Assembly: GCA_905214905.1 (NCBI GenBank)
Contig: CAJMNK010000024.1
Location: 1 to 26,733 of the forward strand
DNA length: 26,733 nucleotides
Source of the DNA: an uncultured bacterium
GTDB lineage: Bacteria > Actinomycetota > Coriobacteriia > Coriobacteriales > Coriobacteriaceae
Direction: 5' to 3'
Positions 20,468 through 26,733 of this stretch are shown one piece after another; the first letter of the stretch is position 1; each line of letters starts with the position of its first letter. Under the pieces are notes generated by a model, which was not told where the DNA came from, searched no databases, and worked only from the letters and a program-made list of their open reading frames with translations. The translations under genes were made by a program, and so were the position numbers.

Positions 20468-20866
20468 ATACCCCTCTCCTCTCATATAGGTATACAGGCC
20501 CCGGCGATCGCCGGGATGTTGGCGTGATGGGATTTTCGCTGTTGCTTCCAATCATCTGGCAGGCAGGCTCAGCAGCAGGTACATGGCGTGGAGAGAAGGC
20601 ATGCCGAGGCGAGGAGGGCTGCACGCGCTCCACAAGCCCAGCTACCCGTCTTGCACATGACCGAGCGCCGCAAAGGCCGCATGCCGGATGCTCCCGGGCA
20701 CGCCCCGGCGATGGGAAGCGCCCGCAACGGAAATCCGCATGCGGGTTTATTGTACCCCGCCGTCAAGTGTAATTTCGGCAAATATAGGCGGGCGGTAAAG
20801 GTTTACCTTGGGTGACCATCAAGGGCAAAATTGATCCTTCCGTCACCGAGGGACCAAATGGCAGCT
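20468..20866 (-). promoter_or_regulatory. nifJ leader and probable promoter region
   Basis: No gene is seen here. Thirty-three bases before nifJ is a 16-base perfect palindrome CCCGGCGATCGCCGGG (20500-20515). Further upstream a dyad GGTAAA-GG-TTTACC (20794-20807) lies just ahead of a minus-strand TATATT (20781-20786), as an operator next to a -10 element would. If that is the promoter, the leader is about 300 bases. Confidence 0.3.
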
Positions 20867-20925
20867 GCGGTGAAATAGGAACTGTTTTTGCCGGCCGTAG
20901 CCTTAAACAGCCCCTATTTCACCGC
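20867..20925. repeat. Two-stage palindrome after the FHA gene
   Basis: GCGGTGAAATAGG (20867-20879) is the exact complement of 20913-20925. After a 2-base mismatch, CTGTTT pairs with AAACAG (20882-20887 with 20905-20910). The design matches the palindrome at 13225-13287. It starts 20 bases after the FHA gene stop. Confidence 0.75.
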
Positions 20926-20944
20926 AACTTATTTAGGAGATGAG

Positions 20945-21439
20945 TCAGAGGGCGCCGAGGAGGATGGCGTAGGTTGTGGATTCTCCGAGCTTGAGCTCGT
21001 CACCGGGGTTGAGCTGGGCGGAGCGGCCGGGCTCGACCTGGGTGCAGACGTTCGTCGCGTCGTTTACCACCACGGTTCCGTTGGTGGACGACAGGTCCTC
21101 AACGTACCAGACATTTTGGTCATCGCACCACACGTGGGCATGGCGAGCCGAAACGTCATCGCCCACATCGGTGATGCCGCCCTCCCCCGTTGCCAGCGCG
21201 CCGATCTCGACGCCTTCCTCACTCGGCTGAATCCAGCGCGGGACGCTCACCGCGTAGCCGTTTTGCACGCGCAGCAGTCCCAGCGGATGCGCCGGCGCGA
21301 CCTCGTGCTCGCCCGACTTGGAACCAAGGCGGGCGTGAGAGCAAACGGCATAGGGAACGAATCTTGCGGATGTACTCCTCGACGTCAGGCAGGTAAGCCC
21401 CACGAAGTCACCGGGGAGGCCCAAGCGGCCCGGCACCAC
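20945..21439 (-). CDS. FHA-domain protein, probably damaged at its 5' end
   Basis: The C-terminal ~100 residues form a forkhead-associated phosphothreonine-binding domain: VSARHAHVW, then VEDLSSTNGTVV and LNPGDELKLG. The usual GR-S of the first loop is replaced (EIGALATGE), which could weaken phosphopeptide binding. The N-terminal ~50 residues of this frame look unlike a domain. In another minus-strand frame around 21320-21400 there is protein-like sequence (LPDVEEYIRKIRSL), so a frameshift or truncation is likely. The start (GTG 21439) has no good ribosome site. The gene borders the low-GC island to its right. Confidence 0.6.
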   Translation of the reverse strand: MVPGRLGLPGDFVGLTCLTSRSTSARFVPYAVCSHARLGSKSGEHEVAPAHPLGLLRVQNGYAVSVPRWIQPSEEGVEIGALATGEGGITDVGDDVSARHAHVWCDDQNVWYVEDLSSTNGTVVVNDATNVCTQVEPGRSAQLNPGDELKLGESTTYAILLGAL

Positions 21440-21867
21440 TTCCAGATTCTGACCAGGGCGAGTCGTTCGCCGGTGGCTGAAGGCTCGCTCCCACCCAAAA
21501 GGGGAGATTCGCGTTGTTCCCCAATCGCTCTCGCATCTTTCATTTTGCTCGAGGTGGGCTATAAAAACTTTCCTGGTGAAAGGCGGCGATTGGTTTCCTT
21601 TCTTTCTAGAGGAGCGCGCCTGTAATCTGTTTTCATCCTAAATCAAGTTGAGATCGGACCTTCCAGAGGCAAGTCGACTCAAACTGCGAGGCTCCATGTT
21701 GGAATAAAGAGCGCTGTCGAAGTGCCAACAACACAAAGCTTGCCAGTCTCAAATAGAACCTTTTGGGAGTCCGATTGGGCCGCACACCGAATCCCCGCTG
21801 GTGGTTTTTTATAGCTGCGTAACAATAAACAAGGTTAGTGCCAGTCCAGCATGAAATTGAGGAACGT
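21440..21867. other. Junction between host DNA and the low-GC island
   Basis: These 428 bases carry possible scrambled 5' remains of the FHA gene up to roughly 21600, then clearly more AT-rich DNA leading to the radical SAM gene. No promoter could be assigned with confidence, and no attachment site or transposon end was seen. Confidence 0.35.
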
Positions 21868-23226
21868 ATGCATTTTTTCTCAGTAAGTGATCGTCGTTAC
21901 TGCTTCGATGAGGTCACTCGCAATTGCTTTCAGGTTGACCAAGCATCAGAAGATGCGCTTCGCATATTTGAAGCATCGGGAAGAACGGTCAACTCGAAGT
22001 TGCTAACAAAGTCACTTGCTGCGAAAGGCTACGACCAAACGACCATAGCAGAACTTGAAGACGACATTGATGAGTATCAACGATTGTCTGAGCGGACTTT
22101 CTTAACAAAAGACACGCCTCGAAAACTTAGATCCATCGAACTCCACGTTTCACATGCATGCAACCTTGGTTGTAGTTACTGTTTTGCCGGTAAAGGAGAT
22201 TATGGAACGTCTCCTCTGCTGATGACAGACGAGATAGCCTTCAAGGCGGTCGACTACCTCGTCGCAAGTTCATCGGAAAACGAAACGCTTGCAATCGTCT
22301 TTTTTGGTGGGGAACCCATGATTAACGAGCCGCTGATATGGAAAACGGTCGACTATTCAAAAAGAATATACCCCAATAGAAACTTTACCTATTCTATTAC
22401 GACCAACGGAACGCTTTTGAATGACACTGCTGTGAATTCTTTCAAGGAGCACGGGTTTTCTGTTCTGATTAGTCTCGATGGTACAGGATGCAAGCACGAT
22501 GCATCGCGCCCGTACAAGACGGGAGGCGGCTCTTTCTCCGATATCGACAAAAACGTTCGTCGTTTTTCCGAGTCGTTCCCCTTCGGCGCAAGAGCGACCT
22601 TAACAAATAATAACTGTAACCTTGTTGAAGACTATCTTCAGTTTAAAGAGATGGGCTTCAGAAGGATTTACTTCTCGCCCGTGAGCTCATTCGATGAGAA
22701 TATCAAACTCGACGAACACTCATTAAACAAAATCAGGGCGGGCCTAATAGATTTGGCGGATCAATATCTCAAACAGATTGATCAAGGGGAAAAGCCCTTG
22801 TTTAGAACATTGAAAACTGCAGTTGATTTGATTATGAGCAACAGGATCGCCTTTGTCGGATGCGGGGCTGGCAGGCGTTTTATTTCCGTGACTCCCGAAG
22901 GGGACGTATACCCCTGTCACAGGTTTGTCGGGATGATGCGATTCAAAATGGGCAACATCGTCACCGGAATTGACGAAACTAGGTATATTGAAAACTGGAG
23001 TCAGGGTGTCGAAAAAAGAATTGACTGTACGGACTGTTGGGCTCGGTCTTTCTGTGGTGGGGGCTGTAGCTGGGAGGCTGCAGACGAGCACGGCTACTTG
23101 CCCAAGAGTCTACACCCTGCATCATGTGAATATAGAAAAATGTGCTACGAGATGGCTTTTGACCTTATTTCCCGCCACTCATCTTCGCAGGAGAAAAATC
23201 AACGAGAAGCTACTGTATCGGAATAA
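21868..23226 (+). CDS. Radical SAM/SPASM peptide maturase (RiPP)
   Basis: This 452-residue enzyme is expected to modify the small Cys-rich peptides encoded just downstream. The N-terminal ~85 residues (RYCFDEVTRNCFQVD and onward) take the place of the peptide-recognition segment seen in related maturases. The radical SAM core has the CX3CX2C motif CNLGCSYC (C98, C102, C105), GGEP (147-150) and TTNGT (178-182). The C-terminal SPASM region supplies eight Cys (332, 350, 387, 390, 396, 400, 420, 426) for two auxiliary 4Fe-4S clusters. This is the layout of thioether-forming SCIFF/ranthipeptide maturases. ATG 21868 is chosen because TTGAGGAA lies five bases upstream; a GTG at 21838 is the alternative. 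GC content is low. Confidence 0.92.
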   Translation: MHFFSVSDRRYCFDEVTRNCFQVDQASEDALRIFEASGRTVNSKLLTKSLAAKGYDQTTIAELEDDIDEYQRLSERTFLTKDTPRKLRSIELHVSHACNLGCSYCFAGKGDYGTSPLLMTDEIAFKAVDYLVASSSENETLAIVFFGGEPMINEPLIWKTVDYSKRIYPNRNFTYSITTNGTLLNDTAVNSFKEHGFSVLISLDGTGCKHDASRPYKTGGGSFSDIDKNVRRFSESFPFGARATLTNNNCNLVEDYLQFKEMGFRRIYFSPVSSFDENIKLDEHSLNKIRAGLIDLADQYLKQIDQGEKPLFRTLKTAVDLIMSNRIAFVGCGAGRRFISVTPEGDVYPCHRFVGMMRFKMGNIVTGIDETRYIENWSQGVEKRIDCTDCWARSFCGGGCSWEAADEHGYLPKSLHPASCEYRKMCYEMAFDLISRHSSSQEKNQREATVSE

Positions 23227-23395
23227 GCGGTTCAGCGCATTGCTGTCACCATTGTGGAGGTGTTCGTTCTTCTGATTACCGTCTGCGAAGCTTATTGCTA
23301 CGTTCGCCGAAACCATTCTAGAAATATGGTGAACTAGACATCTTGGTTTGTTATACACAATATTGAGGTTTTTCTGCACTCAAAGGGAGGTAGTC

Positions 23396-23599
23396 GTGAA
23401 GCATATTCATCCGATTAATCCAGGAAGTGGCGACGAGGCAGGCGTGAAGCCGATGTCTTTTGACTGCCTCTTGGGCATTACTGACATCTGTACTGTTTAT
23501 GATAAAGCAGATGGCTGTGGTGCATACGATTACTGCGACTATGACATGGATGGCGGCAGCATCTGCGTTGTAGATCACTGTGGCATTGATCAAACGTAG
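23396..23599 (+). CDS. Putative RiPP precursor peptide A (67 aa, six Cys)
   Basis: The GTG start has a strong AAAGGGAGG five bases upstream. The 67-residue peptide has a short leader beginning MKHIHP and an acidic core with six Cys (24, 32, 41, 47, 57, 62). Each Cys is followed by an Asp: C24-x5-D30, C32-x3-D36, C41-x3-D45, C47-x2-D50, C57-x2-D60, C62-x2-D65. The core reads as three repeats of C..D-x-C..D. It lies 169 bases after the maturase on the same strand. There is no signal peptide and no double-glycine cleavage site. Cys-to-Asp thioether bonds, as in freyrasin, are the most likely modification, but this is inference. Confidence 0.82.
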   Translation: MKHIHPINPGSGDEAGVKPMSFDCLLGITDICTVYDKADGCGAYDYCDYDMDGGSICVVDHCGIDQT

Positions 23600-23629
23600 T
23601 CTCTAATTGGATTAAGGTGAGGAGCTGTT

Positions 23630-23809
23630 ATGAAGCATATCCATCCTGTTGGTTCAAATGAACATACTCCCGTTGAGCCTTGTTGTCTTGGAGTTGATAT
23701 ATGCAATTTTTACGACATCGCCGAGTGCCCTGTTGCGGATTGGTGCTATGTCGATAAAGAATCAAGCTGTGTTTTGCCAGCAGATTGGTGCGATCCAGTT
23801 GACGAGTAG
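23630..23809 (+). CDS. Putative RiPP precursor peptide B (59 aa, seven Cys)
   Basis: ATG 23630 follows AAGGTGAGGAG and lies 30 bases after peptide A. The 59-residue product repeats the leader start MKHIHP and the three-repeat core: C19-x3-D23 / C25-x3-D29, C33-x3-D37 / C39-x2-D42, C47-x4-D52 / C54-x3-D58, plus an extra C18. DIC, YD and DWC are shared or similar between the two peptides. It is too short and divergent to be a simple duplication artefact; the conserved pattern under sequence change argues for selection. It is probably processed by the same maturase. Confidence 0.82.
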   Translation: MKHIHPVGSNEHTPVEPCCLGVDICNFYDIAECPVADWCYVDKESSCVLPADWCDPVDE

Positions 23810-23888
23810 TTTTTGTGTCTAGGAACTATTTGGTCCAATTCAAAATAAGATGGGGACAAATACCAAAATCTCGTGTCTGGGAGGAGTT

Positions 23889-23996
23889 ATGCCATTATTG
23901 CAAGGTCTCGTTGGATTAACCTTTGTACTTGCTTTATATCTGGCACCTTTTTTATTGTTATTCTTCATTATCCGATTCTTTCTTCGGAAAAAATAG
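23889..23996 (+). CDS. Small membrane peptide in the RiPP cluster (35 aa)
   Basis: ATG 23889 has GGGAGGAG just upstream. The 35-residue product is one hydrophobic helix (about 3-33) ending RFFLRKK, so it should span the membrane with a basic cytoplasmic tail. It is 79 bases after precursor B on the same strand. Roles to consider are immunity, transport helper or a membrane-active peptide. It was not recognised as a known family; the strong ribosome site and position support it as a real gene. Confidence 0.65.
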   Translation: MPLLQGLVGLTFVLALYLAPFLLLFFIIRFFLRKK

Positions 23997-24064
23997 GAGT
24001 ATCACGCAAACATTAGCGTAGCTTTCTTCCAATATGAGCCGAGCATTGGCAAGTGGAATAAGAA

Positions 24065-24101
24065 GCCCGACCGTTCGTCACATGAAAGTGATCGGACGGG
24101 C
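24065..24101 (+). terminator. Terminator of the RiPP operon
   Basis: GCCCGACCG pairs with CGGACGGGC (one mismatch), with CAC/GTG near the loop. CTCTCAATTT follows. It lies 68 bases after the small membrane peptide gene. Confidence 0.6.
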
Positions 24102-24199
24102 CTCTCAATTTAACCCGGGCCGCCACCCATAGCGGCTTTCCGGGCGTATTTTCGGTGCAAAGCAATCGTCAGTTTAATCCTATGCGTCGATACCGCATT

Positions 24200-24325
24200 T
24201 CATTTGTTCGGCTCGTATTCTACGGCCTTGTAACCCTCGCACTCTCCGGCAAACGGATTGAACACGAAGGCAGAGATGATGTGTGCGTGGACATCGAGGC
24301 TGCTGTAGGCAACATACTGGGGCAT
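24200..24325 (-). pseudogene. Short coding remnant
   Basis: A 41-residue minus-strand frame reads as natural protein (SSLDVHAHIISAFVFNP, later GYKAVEYEPNK) and ends in TGA. ATG 24325 has a run of G four bases upstream, but the frame is closed not far above it. It is either a very small gene or the 3' end of a lost gene. The family was not recognised. Confidence 0.3.
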
Positions 24326-24596
24326 GGACCCCCGCTGCGCGTGGCATGCGGCCCGGCATATTCATTGCCGTCCAACCCCGTGTAGTTGCAGCAAAGGGTG
24401 GAACCTCAATGCTCAGCTCATGTTGTCCGTGGGACACGAGAATTGTAAGTACACTTTGGTGTGATTCTCACGATGATACTGAGCCACCTGGAATAAGATA
24501 CGTCGCGACAACACTTCGCTTCACCTCTGTCTCGACAAGACAACGTAGACTAAAGTTTCCTTTAGTAAGAGAATGAGAACTATATCTGAAAGCGTT

Positions 24597-24660
24597 GCGA
24601 TGGCGTGAAGGCACCGAGTCCGAACCGACTGAATGCTACGTGCATCTGCATCGCTTTTTT
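24597..24660 (+). terminator. Plus-strand terminator-like hairpin
   Basis: GCGATG (24597-24602) pairs with CATCGC (24649-24654), followed directly by six T. The 46-base loop can fold further. No plus-strand gene precedes it closely, so it may end a non-coding transcript or read-through from the RiPP operon. Confidence 0.45.
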
Positions 24661-24693
24661 GTTATCTCTGTCAGTTGGGTAGCACTACACTTG

Positions 24694-26349
24694 TCAGCAT
24701 TTACCCCGGTACATGCTGCCTAAATCCACTACCCCTTCTACCGCGCCGACCATCTCGTCATCGTGAGAGACAATGATGATCAGCTGGCTTTGCTTGTTGC
24801 GCTTAACATAGGCCGCAAGCTCGGCGCGGCTTACAGCGTCTAACCCAGTCGTGGGCTCGTCGAGTACCAAAACTGACGACTTGCGTGAAATCGCCGACCA
24901 TAAGTACACTCGGCGCAGCTCACCGCCCGAAAGCGCGGAGCAACGTTTCCCGAGCAACTCCTTCACGCTGTTTTCCAGCGAAAGTAGGCCATCTACACCC
25001 CGGTGATAGGAAGAAAAGGGCGTGTCGAAATACTCTAACAGCTCTTTCACCGTTTCGTCCGGCGCGAAGCACGACTGTGGGCAGCACGATATCTCTCTCG
25101 CACGTATGTAATCCAAGTCGCATTCTTCGATTGGCACGCCGTTGTATTTTACTTTGCCTTTCGATGAGTATAGCCCGAGCATCAAGTAAAGAAGTGACGT
25201 CTTGCCTCTTCCGTTTTCCCCAACTATGCAATATGTACCAGGACCGGAAAACTTGAAAGAAAACCCGCCGAGGACCTCTCGGACAGATCCGTCTGGAAGG
25301 GCAACCGAGAATTCCAAATCAGATACCGAAATGTCATTTATTTCATCGAGTTTAGCTAAATCGGTCCGATTCCACCCCGATCTCTCCTTTTCTCTCGTCG
25401 CGATAGCCGTCCTATCCCATGATGCTTTGGCATCTTGATAGGATTTGAACAATGACATCATACTTTTCAAAGTCTTAAAGAGAACCGCGAAGTATGTACC
25501 GATGATAGTGTACTCGCCTATTGACATAGTTCCGTTAATGATTCGTACTCCGGAAACAACAAGTATCACCGCTTGAAACAACGCTGCGAAAAGACCATCG
25601 AGCGATGTCAGAGAATATGATAGCTTTCCGGAGCGCAAAACTTTGGGAAAATAGCTCTTAAACCCAGCGTCGAGCGCTTGTTCGCTCTTGCCGTACGAAG
25701 ATGTCAGTTGAATGTTGAGAATCTGATTAAGCTGCGATGCAATTGCGGCGTAAAAGGCGCTGTCCGCCTCTTTCTTCTCATACGTGACCCTATACAAAAG
25801 TTTCCTCAACCCAGTAATTACACAGAAATACACGATGAGGAGAATGATGGAAAACACCGCGAGAGTTGAATCAATTGACCATATGATAAGCAATACGATG
25901 GGAATGGCTACAATGGACAGCGGCGCACTGATAAAATTCGCCAAAACGAAGGATGAGACCACGCTAGAGTCGGAAATAATCCGTTGCGTTGTATAGGCTG
26001 GATCGATGGTCCGACTCACCAAGTAATCGTCTCTTTCAAAACGCAAGACGGCCTCCCTGAGAAGATCAAAGGAAAGTCTCGTGGTTATGCGAATGGAAAG
26101 TGTTCCTGCAAAATAAGTAAAGAGGGTGGAGAAAACTCCTATTGACGCAACCAGGAGCGCGAAGAGTACGGCGTCTCTTTCGCTGCGGTTACCGAGAAGA
26201 AAATCTAAGAATTTCCCGTTCACGTATGGCATGGCATAGGAGAGAGCGGTTCCAATCACCGTGATAGCAATGAAGACGAAAGCCCCTTTTGCTCTGATGA
26301 ACCTCGAGAGAACGCATCGAATCAAGGAAGGCCCCAATCTACCCGCCAC
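24694..26349 (-). CDS. ABC exporter, fused membrane and ATPase domains
   Basis: This 551-residue half-transporter is expected to work as a homodimer. The membrane domain (about 15-305) has six hydrophobic segments in the ABC type-1 exporter pattern. The ATPase domain has Walker A GENGRGKT (377-384), Q-loop CCPQ (422-425), signature LSGGE (473-477), Walker B VLVLDEP (493-499) and switch H529. There is no N-terminal C39 peptidase, so it cannot itself trim a leader. Position and low GC tie it to the RiPP genes, though it is convergent with them. The GTG at 26349 has no clear ribosome site, so the start may be slightly downstream. Confidence 0.85.
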   Translation of the reverse strand: MAGRLGPSLIRCVLSRFIRAKGAFVFIAITVIGTALSYAMPYVNGKFLDFLLGNRSERDAVLFALLVASIGVFSTLFTYFAGTLSIRITTRLSFDLLREAVLRFERDDYLVSRTIDPAYTTQRIISDSSVVSSFVLANFISAPLSIVAIPIVLLIIWSIDSTLAVFSIILLIVYFCVITGLRKLLYRVTYEKKEADSAFYAAIASQLNQILNIQLTSSYGKSEQALDAGFKSYFPKVLRSGKLSYSLTSLDGLFAALFQAVILVVSGVRIINGTMSIGEYTIIGTYFAVLFKTLKSMMSLFKSYQDAKASWDRTAIATREKERSGWNRTDLAKLDEINDISVSDLEFSVALPDGSVREVLGGFSFKFSGPGTYCIVGENGRGKTSLLYLMLGLYSSKGKVKYNGVPIEECDLDYIRAREISCCPQSCFAPDETVKELLEYFDTPFSSYHRGVDGLLSLENSVKELLGKRCSALSGGELRRVYLWSAISRKSSVLVLDEPTTGLDAVSRAELAAYVKRNKQSQLIIIVSHDDEMVGAVEGVVDLGSMYRGKC

Positions 26350-26733
26350 AAAACATCAATCACTGATACCTTACACCTCAACACAACAGGAGCGAAGATT
26401 TGCCAATGAGACTGCTTTAAGATTGCCTTGGGCCAATACGATCTCAAGCTCTTCCTACAAGAGAGTCGGAATCGGACATCTCCTCCGACGAACCTGGCAA
26501 TCGGGCGGTTGAAATATCTTTTTCAACCGCCCGATTGCCACAATAGATTTGAGCATCCGCCCACAAACGTCCGCGTTTTATACCCATCAAATCCTTTGCC
26601 TTTTGTCGTCTAGACTAGAAAAATCGCTCGAAATAACGCAACCGGCCTGCTCGCTTGAAGAAACCTAAGCCCGTAACGTAGATGTGCAAACTTCCGAAAC
26701 GCCTTGCGCGGCATTGTGCGTATAAACTTCGTC
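26350..26733. other. Right-edge region without a supported gene
   Basis: Upstream of the ABC gene, these bases contain the 20-bp palindrome listed separately. Beyond about 26600 a minus-strand frame rich in Arg, Phe and Leu is open to the window edge and stops near 26600. It cannot be judged without the flanking sequence. Confidence 0.3.
26495..26540. repeat. 20-bp perfect palindrome
   Basis: Positions 26495-26514 are the exact reverse complement of 26521-26540, separated by TATCTT. The arms are GC-rich (GGCAATCGGGCGG) and close with AAA/TTT. It may be a terminator for a gene to the right or another member of the palindrome class in this genome. Confidence 0.75.

Larger units (their letters stand above)
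24102..24693. other. Convergent intergenic region with mixed composition
   Basis: It includes a second hairpin CCCGG..CCGGG (about 24114-24144), a GC-rich block (about 24230-24380) that looks like host DNA and contains a minus-strand coding remnant, and an AT-rich end with a plus-strand terminator (24597-24660). Open frames at 24155-24385 (plus) and 24180-24437 (minus) lack start signals and family features. Confidence 0.4.

Noticed and set aside
23254..23340. Short hydrophobic frame after the maturase stop (VEVFVLLITVC...)
   Set aside because: Only GTG starts and no ribosome-binding site; it overlaps the precursor A leader. Kept in mind as a possible micro-protein but not supported.
24155..24385. 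76-residue plus-strand frame in the convergent gap
   Set aside because: No ribosome site, no recognisable domain, and it runs opposite a more protein-like minus-strand remnant.
24377..24385. 377-384 Walker A of the ABC gene viewed as unusual
   Set aside because: GENGRGKT still fits the GxxGxGK[ST] consensus, so there is no anomaly.
24609..24622. GGCACCGAGTC near a T-run, resembling the 3' end of a Cas9 tracrRNA
   Set aside because: Only 11 bases match, the following stem differs, and no cas gene or CRISPR array is in the window.

Overview
The window is chromosomal DNA of a high-GC anaerobe. The gene content (long-form pyruvate:ferredoxin oxidoreductase, carbamate kinase, LytS/LytTR regulators, APC permease, zinc-dependent phospholipase-like protein) and the style of the proteins suggest a gut Coriobacteriia, most likely Collinsella. 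This assignment is inference from family knowledge, not from a database search.

Left part (1-8.8 kb, all minus strand): a YfcE-type phosphodiesterase, then two paralogous LytS-type kinase / LytTR response-regulator pairs (1545-2888 with 756-1472; 7415-8806 with 6642-7376). The first kinase is translationally coupled to an upstream family 2 glycosyltransferase. Between the pairs lie an Atg22/UMF1-like MFS transporter and a zinc-dependent phospholipase C-like protein. Middle part (8.9-20.5 kb): a metal-dependent amidohydrolase and an APC amino-acid permease, a membrane-anchored C39-like cysteine peptidase on the plus strand, carbamate kinase, an AAA ATPase of the DUF4143 type preceded by a 34-nt tandem-repeat array, and the 1179-residue pyruvate:ferredoxin oxidoreductase. 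These fit amino-acid and pyruvate fermentation.

Right part (21.4-26.4 kb): base composition falls visibly and the gene content becomes accessory. It looks like a small island next to an FHA-domain gene that may be broken at its 5' end. The island holds a radical SAM/SPASM peptide maturase, two tiny Cys-rich precursor-like genes that share the start MKHIHP, a 35-residue membrane peptide and a convergent ABC exporter. In the two small peptides every Cys is followed by an Asp after 2-5 residues, often exactly C-x3-D. This resembles the logic of thioether (Cys-to-Asp) ranthipeptides such as freyrasin. It is the best candidate for a new system in the window: a RiPP cluster with two precursors, one maturase, one possible exporter and a possible immunity or helper peptide.

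The intergenic regions are rich in structure: five large palindromes (13133-13215, 13225-13287, 16788-16917, 20867-20925, 26495-26540), a set of three ~80-nt repeats with hairpins whose arms co-vary (16510-16735), the 34-nt array (14991-15110) and several ordinary intrinsic terminators. No tRNA, rRNA, CRISPR array or insertion sequence was seen.
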